Shown here piece by piece: positions 47,000 through 59,013 of a DNA stretch of 64,000 nt. This stretch comes from Rhizophlyctis rosea (taxonomy: Eukaryota; Chytridiomycota; Chytridiomycetes; Rhizophlyctidales; Rhizophlyctidaceae). How positions within the stretch are numbered: the stretch's first letter is position 1; each line of letters opens with the position of its first letter. The translations under genes were made by a program, and so were the position numbers. The notes under the pieces were generated by a model. The model saw only the letters and a list, made by a program, of their open reading frames with translations, was not told where the DNA came from and did no database searches. Location of the stretch: the NCBI GenBank assembly GCA_027596075.1, contig JADGJC010000004.1, forward strand, positions 333,562 to 397,561, written 5' to 3'.

Positions 47000-48194
47000 A
47001 TGATAACCGAAGACGAGCAACGGGTGCAAAGAGCCTGTAAGGCAAGTATCCATCTGGTATGCCACGCACCGTTATCTTACTAGATTGGCCCCTCAGAGCA
47101 TAGATCCTTTTTCGAAAGTAACCCACCCACTATCGTTCGAAAGCAGCGGGTACGGTGGGGATTCTGAGACTGTACATAGATTCTATTGTCATTAACCGAT
47201 TCATAGACGCAAATTCGACATCACCTATCATAAGTTGCAAAGTTTGCCCTCAGAACTCTTTGAATGGGCCTTTGGGTTGGTGAAAAGCAACCTTCAACAC
47301 CAGTAAGTGGATCTTGACGGTCTGCGAACTTCTTGCAAAATATCGTTGACGCATGTCTCTCACGTTTACCAGATATGTAGCTGCAAAGGACACGGGATGG
47401 TCGGATGCAGACAAGAGGAACGAAATGAAGGAGGATGAACCCCGGTACCTCATCGCTCGGGAAAAGCACTCCTCGGATAATCAGAGCGAAGGCAACGAAG
47501 GACGCCCCGTCGGATTTTGCCATTTTCAGTTCACCCTGGAAGATGATTGCGATGGCTCAGATTCTGAAGATACTCCCTTGGAAGCAAATGATCGATTAGA
47601 GGACCGGAAGCGGAGCAGAGAGAGTGGGGATCGCGAGACAGACGAATCAGAATTGAAGAAACTGAAGACGGATCAACATAACAATCCGGTTGAACAGATT
47701 CACACGGATGTCGAATCCACCGATGCAGAGGACAATCCTAATGATGATGATGGGGAGTATGAGGATATAGATGATGAAGAGAAGAAGATTGCCGTCATAT
47801 ACTGGTAGGTAATCCTCGCAGCTCAATTTGTCGACGACCAACTCACTCGCTGCACTTCGTACGTTCGCGTCAAATGCAGTTACGAACTTCAACTAGAACC
47901 ATCTGTCCGCGGCATAGGCTTAGGTTCATACTTGATGAAACTTGCAGAATCCGTCGGCCTGGAATGGGGCATGCGTAAAGTCGTCCTGACAGTTTTCAAG
48001 AGTAACGTTGAAGCGGTAAAATTTTATCGCGCGCATGGGTAAGAACTGGTCATGTTCACAAAGGCTGCTGCCTTCTAAAGATGCTTTTCCGTTCCAGATA
48101 TGACATAGATGGATCTTCGCCAAGCTTCCACCTCCCTCCGAGACGAGCACAGCGAGTATCTTATGAGATAATGAGTAAGCGGCTGAGACGTTGA
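47000..48194 (+). CDS. NAA40: N-alpha-acetyltransferase 40 (histone H4/H2A N-terminal)
   Basis: Six exons (47000-47041, 47097-47149, 47207-47302, 47373-47804, 47880-48038, 48098-48194) give 292 aa. The first intron has a GC donor (AAG|GCAAGT). Signatures: RKFDITYHKLQSLP, FEWAFGLVKSNLQ, RYLIAREK, the GNAT strand PVGFCHFQFTLEDD, then VIYCYELQLEPSVRGIGLGS (acetyl-CoA loop R-G-I-G-L-G), VVLTVFKSNVEAVKFYRAHG, YDIDGSSPSF and SYEIMSKR. Between CHFQFT and YCYELQ an acidic Ser/Asp/Glu-rich stretch of roughly 90 residues is inserted where most family members have a short turn. Naa40 acetylates the Ser-1 alpha-amine of H4 and H2A. Confidence 0.94.
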
Positions 48195-48431
48195 GGAGGC
48201 TGCTTATTGAAATGGAACGATTAGTGTGAATGTACTTGAGCTACAGGCAGTGAATTGAAAGACTGGATGTCCAACGTTGCCAGCCAGTGAATACTTTTGT
48301 AACACTTCCGTCCTCCTCCTTTCACCATTCACAACCCGATATGACATGCAACTCTTCTCAAAAAGAGCTATATTCAGCGATGAACATGATTCTAGGCTTT
48401 CACCATCTACAATGACCTCACATCCCATCCC

Positions 48432-50103
48432 TTAACTTGCCTTCCCCAACTCCATCTTCTTCTTGAGTGTCTTCTCCGCAGTATATATGAACGAATCAAT
48501 AATCCCCGCAACGGTGAACACGCCGCCGACAATCGCGCATACGTCTGTGAGGAAGTGCGCGAAAGGCTTTTTATACTCGGTGTAAATCACCAGCATTGGT
48601 GATATGTCGAAGTTGAAGAAAACGCCTGGAGGGATGTGTAGTGTTAGCGAAGTTCACCACTAACATGAAGCTCGTACTTGATCTCCTAACACCAACCTGG
48701 TAGTCCCGACGTCCCACTTCCAAGTTTGGGAGTCGTATCCCGTTCGTGCTCCGTGACGGAGAACTGATTTGTGTGTACCGTTGTTCGGTTCCGGAAATTG
48801 AACTTTGTGCTAACGACTTTGGTATAATACTGGAACATTTGGTATTCTGTCGAGAATGGTGTTATTTTAATGCTGAGCCGTGGCTTCCTCAGATCCGTCG
48901 CACAGTGGAGGTCTTACCATTCGTAGTCTCTTTGTGGACCCCGTCCAGCGGGTTGACAAATCCGCCACGCTTTTCCCCAAAGGATAATGTGTGAATCGTG
49001 TGACTGAAATGTAGGGTCTTTTGCTTCAGGTAAGGCTGCAAGTCGTGCACGTGCATGCTGCCTTGTTGGAAGCTTTTTCCCGGAGCCAAGTGAACGTTGC
49101 CCGCAACCTTGTTGACTTGCAGCGACCCGAAGAGGTTGCAGCCTTCCTCAGCTTGACTCTTCATACGCTCAACCCAATGCTCTTCTTTACACTTTGGAAT
49201 ACAATGATGTTAGAAAAGGTCCCGAAAGAGTCGACTTTGTGAGACTAACCTGTTCAATCTCTCCCGCGTTCTCAAACGACCATCCCATCCCAATATACGC
49301 TTGCTGCACTTCCTCACAAGTATTGCAGCATCCACTTGCTGGCTTCTTGCCTCCATAACAGTCCCCACAATAATTCGGATCCTTCTTCTTTGCCGCCGCC
49401 TCATCCACAGACTTGGACGCATCTCCGAGTTCTTTAAAGGTCACCATTTCAGTTCCATCGAATGTAAACAAGGGTAGTTTGTCCGCTAAGAAAATACCTG
49501 CTTTCTCTGCTTTGATCCCATTGCCATTTTTGTCTAATCGGACCTTGAAAATGCTATTGTGCACGTCGTTTTGATGCTCGCCAGCCACATCCATTACATC
49601 GATACTTAAAACTGAGGCGGTATTGAAATTGTGTTATCACACGGCGCGATATTGGCGTCAACGTCGGCGTGCGCCACTTACGGAAACACGGAACTTTTGG
49701 AAAAGTTATGTTGAGGTGTATTTGCATTTTTTCTTTTCGTGCTTTGTCTACCTCCAGAGACGGCTCAAGGGTACTTCGTGTCCAGTCCAAAAACTCGGTC
49801 ATGACCAGGAAGGCAATGAGTATGGCACTGCATAAGGTAACTGAAAAAAGGAACCCAATTGCGAGGCACTGGTCAGTAAATGTTTACTTAGATGGCGAAC
49901 TCTCCGCTACCGCTTCAGTGAGTTTGCAGCGGTTTGTAGGCAGTATCAGGAGCGTGCGAGATCGTCGAGTTGTAGGACCTACCTGCAGCACCAGCTAGAG
50001 TCTTCACTTTGAAATCGTCCAGTGGCTTCGCATAGGCGTCAAAGTCTTTGAAACTTGACAGGAAGCCGCCGCCTCCCATGCTGCCTTTCCGCCGTGCCGC
50101 CAT
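48432..50103 (-). CDS. ERV46: ERV46/ERGIC3-type ER-Golgi cargo receptor
   Basis: Six exons (50103-49983, 49840-49682, 49611-49250, 49191-48918, 48846-48697, 48625-48432) give 419 aa. After a glycine-rich leader comes the family start FDAYAKPLDDFKVKTLAGAA, a first membrane span, IHLNITFPKVPCFLLSIDVM and DVAGEHQNDVHNSIFKVRLD. The lumenal domain has YCGDCYGGKK, CCNTCEEVQQAYIGMGWSF, GCNLFGSLQVNKVAGNVHLA, PGKSFQQGSMHVHDLQPY, HTLSFGEKRGGFVNPLDGV. The second span and ISPMLVIYTEYKKPFAHFLT precede a cytosolic KK-rich tail. With Erv41 it cycles between ER and Golgi and retrieves ER proteins. The paired CxxC and GCC cysteines needed in the lumenal fold are present. Confidence 0.95.
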
Positions 50104-50554
50104 TTTTGGAATTCGGATGAGAGAACAACGCGGCGCAATCCAGGATGTGGAAATGGGAAAGAGGTGCACATTGGCAATCGAACTTGGTGGAGACTGAGTG
50201 TGTGGCAGCCCAATTGGTGGCCAATGACACACCATGGGTCATCAAGTTTGCTTACTCATATATTCGTCATCAAAGGCCTGCAACTGGCCTGCAAGGCTGA
50301 CAAGGCCCCAAAAGGACCAGATTTTACCTTTCTACCGTTTTGGTCGAATCACTTCCACATTCGACATTCTGCTGAAACGAAGCCTAAAAGCGAACTTGTA
50401 CATTTGAACACACGAGCAGGAAACTACCGTCGCCAGCGAACGGAACGCTTACAGTTAGCAACTTCTTTGTCCCATTATCACGGTGTCTATTTTTAGACTG
50501 TCGCATTTGCACGCTCGACGTGCCCCCTTTTGGAATTTTCACCTTTATCGCTCT
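50104..50554. promoter_or_regulatory. Divergent promoter, ERV46 / BPL1
   Basis: 451 bp. A frame open from 50483 starts at GTG, so ATG 50555 is taken as the BPL1 start. No other gene seen. Confidence 0.45.
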
Positions 50555-52857
50555 ATGAACGTACTTGTTTACACCGGTCCAGGGACCGCTCGCGGCCCGA
50601 TAGAACACACTCTATTAACTCTTCGCACCCACCTCTCCACGTCTTACGACGTCATACCAGTCGACGCCGCAACCCTCACAAATGAACCCTGGCAACACAC
50701 AACGTCCCTCCTCGTCCTCCCAGGCGGTCGAGACATCCCATACCTCTCACACCTGTCACCAGTCGCAACATCTAAAATCAGGTCATGGGTGGAGCAAGGA
50801 GGCAAATATTTTGGCATTTGTGCGGGGGCGTATTTTGCCTGTCAACGGGTCGAGTTCGAGGTTGGACGGCCAGGGTTTGAAGTTAGAGGAGAGCGGCCGT
50901 TGAAGTTTTGGCCCGGCACAGGTAAGGGTAGTGTGGTGGATGGATTTGAATACGGAATGGAGGAAGTAGGGCAGGCGGTGGAGATTGCTCTTAATATGGA
51001 GGAGCTGGGCTGGAGTAACGAAGGGCAGGCGCATACTTACGTCAACGGAGGACCATATTTTGAGTTGGAAGATTCCCCATCATCACCCGACACAACCGAA
51101 GCTCCACCATCCGTCAAAATACTCGCCACCTACTCAGATCCATCACTAGCGGCCGTTAGCAAACCCGCTGTTGTCGAATGCAGCATAGGCACAGGACTTG
51201 CCATATTGACTGGTCCACATATTGAATACCAGTTAGATCTCCTCTCCCGTCATTCCAATGACCCGAACGTTGCCCGCCTCCTCCCCGCCCTGCAAGCGTC
51301 ATCGTCAATAACCCAACGCCTAATCCGCTCACTTTTGACCCGGTTTGGACTGAGACTGAATGATGAGAAAGAGGGTGCTAGTACGGTTGGGGATGCTCTG
51401 GATCCGCAGCTGTCACCAGTCTATTTGTGTTGGGCTGAAGACGCGGGCAAGACGGCAGTGACTACTTTGGCCAAGGCAATTGAGGAACGTGGGAAGCACA
51501 TGGGCTCTGATGTCATACTAGACGACGCGGTTAATACCATTAGAATTGTACAGTCGGATTCACCTCAGACGGACATACCTCCAACAAATGAGCTTGCAGT
51601 CACTGGCGAAGCCAGTAAACCAGCCGTCACCATTGTAAGTCATAGCAATGGCTGCCCCCCTCCCGAAGACACACCCAAGTTCAATATAAGACATTACTTC
51701 TCGGAATTAGCTGCGGAAAGGGAAAGGCATAATAAAATGGGAAAGGAGTCGACCGGACTAGGTGTTCCGCTCTTGTATGGAGAAATCATGGGCTCCACTC
51801 AAACAATTATGGAAAAGTGAGTGAACCATGAAAGATTGCAGCCGTATCTGGCAATTTGTGAAGGAGGCGCTGAATTTCATACCGACAGGAATGTAAAGTT
51901 TGCTGAAAATTTACCCTCCGGTTTGGTCTGTGTGGCAACACATCAGGTTGCAGGAAGAGGTGGGTTATGCGCCCGCTAGTCAACCACTTCAACTCCTGCG
52001 GTGGGCTCAATAACCCCTTGATCCAGGTCGCGGCCGCAACACATGGATATCACAAGCTGGATGCTTAATGTTCACACTCGCCCTGCATCATTCGGACTCA
52101 CGCTCCGTGGTGTTCTTACAATACTTGATCGGCTTAGCAGTCGTGGAGGCCATCAAGGGGGTACCCGGCCTAGACAACCTCCCGGTACACTTGAAATGGC
52201 CCAACGACCTGTACTGCCGAACCGACGAAGGGCTTAAGAAGATTGGAGGGATCCTAGTCACGAGTTCGTATCAGAACGGGAAGTTCTCCTTGTTTGTTGG
52301 TAAGCGTTTAGGATATGATTCCAAAAGTCAAACACATATGTGTTCAAATGCATCACTCAAGAGATCAAAAACAGGCTGCGGCATTAACATCTCGAACGCG
52401 AAGCCCACCACTTCCGTCAACGAGCTGATCCAGCTCCACAACCAGAAGCACAACACCACTCTACCGCTTCTGACGACTGAAGCAGTCCTTGCCAAAATTC
52501 TGGCAAGATTTGAGGTCATGTACGAGGAGTTTGTGCGGGCTGGACGGGATGCGCAGTACGGTTTTGCTTTCGAACCGTTTTTGAGTCGGTATTATCGAGC
52601 TTGGTTGCATAGGTAAGCTGGTTTACACTCCCCATCGTGCGACGCTAAATCCTCACGCATTCCCTCCCATGTGCAGTGGTCAAAGTGTCACCTTGGGGGA
52701 CGAGGGCAATGTGCGGGCAATGATTGTTGGTGTAGATAGCTCGGGACTTTTGCGGGCCGTTGTTGAGAACGGACCAGAGGCTGGGCAGGAGAAACTATTG
52801 CAACCGGATGGAAATAGTTTCGATATGTTGAAGGGGTTGATAGTTAGGAAAAAGTGA
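50555..52857 (+). CDS. BPL1: Biotin-protein ligase
   Basis: Five exons (50555-51816, 51889-51959, 52027-52299, 52375-52612, 52677-52857) give 674 aa, typical for fungal Bpl1. The N-terminal half is the class I glutamine-amidotransferase-like domain: MNVLVYTGPGTARGPIEHTL, LLVLPGGRDIPYL, and the nucleophile-elbow motif YFGICAGAYFACQ; its enzymatic role in the family is unclear. The C-terminal half is the BirA-like ligase: GEIMGSTQTIMEK, VATHQVAGRGRGRNTWIS, FLQYLIGLAVVEAI, LKWPNDLYCRTDEGLKKIGG, GCGINISN, and the C-terminal SH3-like domain from SGQSVTLGDEG. It makes biotinyl-AMP and transfers biotin to carboxylases. The glycine-rich GRGRG loop that holds biotinyl-AMP spans an intron and is intact. 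Confidence 0.96.
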
Positions 52858-53064
52858 AGCACTTTCGCTACGAGTGCTTAGCTATGTCTTACAAAAGTTG
52901 AAAACAAGACGAAGCGATCCAGGTGCTCCACGTGGAAAAACACATTGTGTCTCTCACACTCACATAAACTTTTTGTCTTATCTTGGGCGAATGGTTGCTC
53001 AACTGTTACAAGCTACGCTGTCATTTCATGTACATTACTCTGCTCTCGACCAAACTCCGTCTTC

Positions 53065-55608
53065 TCAAAAGACCGGTGCTGAGGAAATGAACAGTGAATC
53101 GTCATTCCTCTTCACCCACTTTTGGATCTCTGCCGCAGCTTCCAACGCGACGGCGTGCGATACCAGTGGACTGAATGCTGCAAAAAGGTCAAATGCCTGC
53201 GTCGACTAGCGAACAGAAATATGCCGTGTCAATGAAATACCAAATTGTCAGATGTCACAGGAGAACATACCAATCCCAGTACAGCCTGTGACGCCGTGAC
53301 ATGAAACACCGTTCTTGCTTGTGTATCTCGTGCATGCATCTTGTTCATCGAATATTGGAATTCTCGAAGCAATCTGAGTTTACACAAATTATGGTCAATT
53401 GGGGGATTTTCACCGCTGCAATTTTGCTCGATTTGATTACTCACTTCCGGTATTCCTCCACATCGGTATATGGCGCTGTGGGTCCCGGCTCCGTGTATTG
53501 GACCAACTGCTTTGATTTGTAGATGAAGTGGCGAACAGCGGGGATACCAAGCTCAAGGATGTGATATGGGTCGGCTTTCAACGCTTCCATTATGTCGTCC
53601 ACTATACCAGTCGATTCGAGACCCTATGAGTCGGCGTTGAGTATACGCTCATCAGACAATTACAAACCAATCCGACTTCGCCGCGCTGTTCACCATGGCA
53701 CAAGCTTACCGCAACAATCCTACTCTTGTACTCCGACAAGTCGAAAAACGCATCCCGACTTTGAGAGACCAAAACCAAACACAGATCTTGTCCCAGGAAG
53801 CAAATGTAGGTGTGTAGGAATTGCCGATTGTTGAACTGTGGTAAACAAATCGGCGTCCATGACTCAACCGATCGGAATGAAGTGGAAGAATTGATCATAT
53901 TGATGATGAGGTGAAGGTCTGTAATGGTCATGTCAGGACTTCTTGCAAAAGGTGCTCTACCAGTAATTCGACACTTACCAGACGGGGTTAGGCTATACCG
54001 TTTGGGACGAATCAACGTGACGAGTTTTTCTCTTGCAATGAGCATGCCGAACAATAGAGGCTGAAGGAACTTCGTCAGATCCGACTGCACGGAATTCCTT
54101 ACTTGCGTCAAAACCTCCGGCCCAATCTACCTTCGGTGGATCTCGACTCAAAACATCCCCAATCTTCATTCTTAGCTTGGACGGCATCTTTAAACATTCG
54201 ATGCCACCCAAGAAGTACCCTGAAGTACGTTGAAACCGGTTGCAGAGTTCATCCAAAAACACTTCTGTTCCTGCACTGACGGACGATCACCTTAGTTTGG
54301 TGATGCCCATCCCCTTCATTAATCTCAATAAACTGTCGAGCGTTGCTTACCTGAGATGAGATTTCGCAAATCGTAGTTGTTTCGCGTTTCGAAGATTTTG
54401 GTTAATTGGGCGGAGGTGAGTATGAACAAGATCTGGGAGTATAGATATTGCAGTTGATCGCGTAACTATGTACCGATAATACCATTAGTCAGTGGTGGGC
54501 GTTGTAACGCGTTGCATCAGCTCACCTGCGTTTCCGACTCTCCAGTGGACGAGACTGCTAACAAGTACAATGGACCTTTTGCAGAAAACACAAACTTATA
54601 TCCGCCTGCCGTCAAAGATCTATCATGCCACATCAGTTCGTGGAGTGTAGGGCAAAACAGGGGATTTTTCGACCTTCCAGATCATACCTGATTGAATCAT
54701 CCTCTGTAGCAAAGAACGACCAGATAGCTTGGACAACACCCATAAACGTTGACAGTTTCGATTCATCGCCATGTCTGAAATACGGTAAATACGTGTTTCA
54801 CAGCACATAGGCGATAATTGACTCTATCGCATATGTACCTGGAATAAATCGGCTTGCCTGCGCTGCTTAGTATAAAGAAGTGTTTGCGATGTTTAGCCCA
54901 ATTGCCTGTCGTGGGATCTAGGAAGGTAGGCTACATGAGATATGTTCAAATAATTTTGTCTGAAACGCATTGTGATGGACTTCGGTAGAAAACGAGGTAC
55001 CAGTTTCTTACCTTCCTCCTCCCATCCTGCGTCACGCTGCGATGTTGATCGGGAGAGGCTAGAGTCGCGTAATGATAGGCGTTTCGTGTGAGCAATAAGG
55101 TCAGCCTGTAGTGTTGGAGTCGAGTTGGTCCCACTCTCTAGTCCTCTGGTTCCGTCGACATCTATTGGTGCAGTGTCAGTAACAGTCTCGAGAAGTCCTA
55201 AACTCCAGCGGCGAGACCTTCCGGTGCGTGATCACCAGTTGCTTCTTCAGGCAAACCTGAACACAGGCCTTGAGGAAGGCTATCTTTCAGGTCCTCCTCT
55301 TCCGTTTCGGTCTCGTCTTCTGCAGCGGGTCCCACGAAGGGTGATGTGTGGTCTTCCTCGGCCGAAGCCTCCGCTGAACCCGGATCGAGAGTTGAAGTTG
55401 GATGGGACAGATTGACGTATTCACAAAGAAAAAAGGGTGTGATCGGTGTCAGGTCCGCCTGCAGCGCTGTCGATAAGTTTTCCTTTCCAAATTGGCTGGA
55501 TGGCTTCCTTTTCAAATTGGCTGGATGGGAAGCTGAAGATGGGTTGCTGTTGGACGCGGTGAGGGAAAGGTCGTTGGTGGGACGGTGAGATCTGAGTGAG
55601 CAACGCAT
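53065..55608 (-). CDS. MON1: Vacuolar fusion protein Mon1
   Basis: Many exons on the minus strand. The N-terminus (ATG 55608) is Ser/Pro-rich and acidic. An intron of about 59 bp between CSG and LLETVTDTAP removes an in-frame stop. The longin domains follow: NWAKHRKHFFILSSAGKPIY, then GDESKLSTFMGVVQAIWSFF, YKFVFSAKGPLYLLAVSSTG, QLQYLYSQILFILTSAQLTK, NNYDLRNLISG, REKLVTLIRPKRYSLTPS, DLHLIINMINSSTSFRSVES, WTPICLPQFNNRQFLHTYIC, and the last exon ending LVSHAVALEAAAEIQKWVKR. These match Mon1 throughout. With Ccz1 it is the guanine nucleotide exchange factor for Rab7/Ypt7 in endosome-vacuole and autophagosome fusion. Exact borders of several middle exons were not individually fixed. Confidence 0.93.
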
Positions 55609-55761
55609 CCGGGATCTCGGTCCCAAGTATCGGAGGTACGCCGTGGCGGTGGCTGGTCCCCACCTCTCAGTTCCTCAGACCTCTGAAATATTTTTGGTCC
55701 AAAATACATTTTGGCTCAAAATACGCTACTTGTCGCTCTCTTGCATTGAACCTTTCACAAA
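55609..55761. promoter_or_regulatory. Compact divergent promoter, MON1 / BUD22
   Basis: Only 153 bp separate the two start codons, the shortest divergent interval in the window. It contains two copies of a CAAAATA(C/T) word in ATTTTTGGTCCAAAATACAT and TTTGGCTCAAAATACGC, 21 bp apart. Confidence 0.55.
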
Positions 55762-57463
55762 ATGGCAGAAGACTTATCGCTGTCCGAAATTGAGCAATCG
55801 GACTACGACCTGGAGGACGCAGTTGTATCCGACGGAGAACAGGAAGAAACAACGCGAGCGGGGCAAGCTCCTTCGGAAAGTCCAACACCACCAGGACCGA
55901 AATGGTCGCAAATAGAGCAGAAAGTCCGGAAGAAGCTGGTACTATTCCGTGTGTTCTGCAAAAAGTTCATTTTGGACGTTCCTTGCTAACCATTTCATGC
56001 AGCATCACGTACGCAAAGAGCTCAAAAAATGCGTCAAGAAGGGCAAAGGTTTTGAGACACAGAAACTCGTCAAGAAGGTCCGATCCTCGCGGAGTAAAGT
56101 CGAGTGAGTGCGTAGTGGCAAGCGACAAGGGCTGGAACCGCATTGAGCAAAAGTTCTGACGACTAGTGAATGTTAGAAAAAGCGATAAAGTACCATCTGA
56201 AGTGAAACAAGCCCGTGAGAAAGAATTGCAGAAATTGGAGACGGATCTAGACGCGATCAAGGTGAGGAACGCAGTGCAGTGGAGTTCCTCTCAACATGGC
56301 CTCAAGATTCAATCATGCATAGCGAGCAAACCTTGACGCAGTCACGTACCACGCACTTCTCTCCCATTTCAAATCCCCTACAACCCCACCCCTTCCATGC
56401 GTTGAGAATGTAATTGAACTGCTGCAGCAAGCAGATGTGGCCGAAGATAAATCGCTGAATGGAGTTGAAAGGCCGCCCTTGACCAAGGTGGAAATCAGGG
56501 TCCAGGGAAGCAAGGCGGTTCAGGATGGACTCAAGGAGGCCGTGGAGGAGCTGCGAAGAGTAATGGTTGGTGGCAAAAAAGTGAAAGGCAAACCAGCCAA
56601 GGCGACGCAGAAGGCGCAAAATGCCCCGCCTGTGAAGGCTGGACAAAAACGGAAACAACCTCCCATCTCATCTGACATGGATTCCGACATTGACGGTCAC
56701 TCCGATATATCGTTAGCCGACTCTTTAGACCACTCCGACGCCGAAGCAGATGGACCCGCACAACCCAAATCCAAAGCATCATCTACATTCATCACATCCC
56801 TCGCCGACGACGTTTCGGATATCAGCGTATCTGATTATTCCAATAGCGATTTCGAAGCCGATATTGATTACGACATTAGTGATGATCAGAGTGGGGGTGG
56901 ACGGGACGGAGGAGCGAATAAGAAGCGGAAAAAGGAGAAGGCAAAGAACCGGATGGGACAGAGAGCCCGGAGAGAGTAAGTCGATGCTGTTATGTCGTGT
57001 GGTCTTTCATCTGATTGACAAATTTGTCCCCAGAATGTGGGAGAAGATGTACGGGGCGCGTGCGAAGCACGTTCAAGATGAGGAAAAGAAGAAACTAACC
57101 GAACGATTCAATCCTACCACTGGTGGGGGGACTGGAGGACGGGGTGGCAAGGGACGGGGAGGGGCTGTGGGTCGTGGGGGAGGGGTTGCTGCAGGATCTG
57201 ATAGTAAGCAGCAAGACGAATCTTTGCACCCATCCTGGCAAGCGAAAAAGCTGCAGAAGGCTTCTGCGGTGCCATTTGCGGGGAAGAAGGTCGTGTTTGG
57301 GGACGATGGGGGAGAGACTAAGGGTGGTGGAGGTGGAGGGAAGGATGCGTCGGCGCAGGAGTCATTGCATCCTTCGTGGGAAGCGAAACGTAAAGCCAAG
57401 GAAGCGCAGGCTAAAATCATGAGTCAGGCGAAGCCAACGAAGATCACGTTTGGAGATGACTGA
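55762..57463 (+). CDS. BUD22: Bud22/SRFBP1-family ribosome biogenesis protein
   Basis: Five exons (55762-55938, 56003-56103, 56177-56261, 56323-56975, 57034-57463) give 481 aa. An acidic N-terminus precedes KWSQIEQKVRKKLHHVRKEL and KKGKGFETQKLVKKVRSSRS, then LQKLETDLDAIK, LDAVTYHALLSHFKSP. The middle is Lys/Asp/Ser-rich. The C-terminal Bud22 signature is NRMGQRARREMWEKMYGARA and KHVQDEEKKK. Bud22 is nucleolar and needed for 40S subunit production. Two copies of a tail module, SLHPSWQAKK...VVFGDD and SLHPSWEAKR...ITFGDD, lie in tandem, where relatives usually have one. Confidence 0.92.
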
Positions 57464-57716
57464 GTTTGGGGAACGCTGTGTGGTGCCAACACATGTAGTA
57501 TAATTTGCCTGTCTCTTCGGATTGGGTTCAGAACATGCAGTGCGTATATCCTTCTTTCCTCGCTCAATAAGACATGTACATATCTTCACTTGATTGCAAA
57601 TACTATTTCGGGAAGGGAGTTGACATGCAACATGACGGCTCACTCTGGCACAATCATGATGCACGCATCCCATCGTACCTGATTGCATATGTACACGTAG
57701 ATCGCCCATGATTTGA
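57464..57716. other. Convergent spacer, BUD22 / MED10
   Basis: 253 bp between stop codons; 3' UTRs of both genes. Nothing else noticed. Confidence 0.45.
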
Positions 57717-58601
57717 TCACAAGTCTAAATCCAAGTCGTCCATTGATGGCCCATCCTGCATGGGAGGTCCATCCGATGCGGCTGGAGAGCCGGCGCTCCC
57801 TTCCTCGACAATCAAATGCCCATTGATCTTCGCCTCTTTATCGACAATCTGATCAGCATTCGCACTTGTGTCATTGTGTGAAGTATGTGTTTCGTCGGGC
57901 ATTCCACTGCTCGATGCTAGATTGGTGATCGTTTCCGTGAGCGGGACCTCAGGTTTCTCATGAAGAGCTCGCAGTAGGTCGGGATGGTTTGTTTGGAGTA
58001 GTTGTTCAAAGAGATTCTGAAATTGCTAGTGGATATAGTGGCGTAGCAGTGAGTCAGTAAAGCGAACGCACTCTGGCTGAAATGAAGTTTGGTACCCTTA
58101 GTGATTGTACGCGGCCATTCGCCTGTTGGTTTTTGTCGGCCAGAGTTCGTAATAGCTGTTGGTTGTAAGCTGCAGGGTTTGTTCCTTGATCAAGGTAATC
58201 GCTGTGAATGCGAATTTGAGCACTGTATTGACTTTTCATGTCGCAGTATCGGTGCAGTATCATCTTACCCTATTATGGTTTGAGGGATGGGGACATCCAA
58301 CGAGTCTTTCAGATCAGATACTTCTCCCAGCAGTCGCGTGTAGTCGTCTCTAAGTGACGCAAAATCACTAATCAATACCACTTTCCGGCATTGCAAACTG
58401 GTGCCTAGTCACAGTGTCAACATACATCCGGTCGAACAGCACTTCCGAGCTTTCCGGTTGTAAGTCATACAACGTGATCCCAACTTTGAATAGCACGTCG
58501 ACAATTTCTTGCAGCTTGACGTCCAGTGCTTCGAGAGGGTTGCCAGAGCCTTGAGAGGTTGTCAAGTCAGACGGGCCCATTGCAGCGATCGCCATGAGCA
58601 T
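57717..58601 (-). CDS. MED10: Mediator complex subunit 10
   Basis: Four exons (58601-58426, 58367-58269, 58201-58096, 58025-57717) give about 229 aa. The MED10 core reads LEALDVKLQEIVDVLFKVGI, TLYDLQPESSEVLFDRI, DSLDVPIPQTII, then the signature DYLDQGTNPAAYNQQLL and the helix QFQNLFEQLLQTNHPDLLRA. The C-terminus (GMPDETHTS...DDLDLDL) is an acidic extension of about 75 residues not present in the short animal proteins. MED10 belongs to the middle module and links it to the tail. The donor at 58425 (GTATGT) was chosen because it restores the frame; starts at 58601, 58595 or 58580 are all possible. Confidence 0.9.
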
Positions 58602-59013
58602 GGGAAAAGGAAGGGTTTTTGTGGGACAGGAAGAAAGTTGAATACCCAAGTGCGATCATGATCCTTTTGAAGCACCTGAAATTGACAAGGAGGTGCTGCG
58701 CCATCGGAGCGTTCACCAATTTCAAGGCCCAAATTGAGCCACAGAACCTCCGCCCCTCTTCCATGCCTTCCACTTCATCACGCCCCCCTGCCTCTTTTCA
58801 CTTTTCCCACACTGAACATCGAAATCTTCCACTCAAACAAGAACAGAAAACCGTATATAAACAGGTGGGGTAGCTGATTTTCTTGTCGTACTCGCTGTTC
58901 TTTGAATTTACGGAAACTTCAGATAACTCGCCAGTGAGTTAACATAGCTACCCGCTGACTGCATCTCGTCAATCTTGACTCACTCGTCGCGACATTGTTA
59001 CCTCCTCCAGAAA
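58602..59013. promoter_or_regulatory. Divergent promoter, MED10 / GNA1
   Basis: 412 bp. TATATAA at 58854-58860, oriented to GNA1, lies 154 bp upstream of its ATG. No RNA gene seen. Confidence 0.5.
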
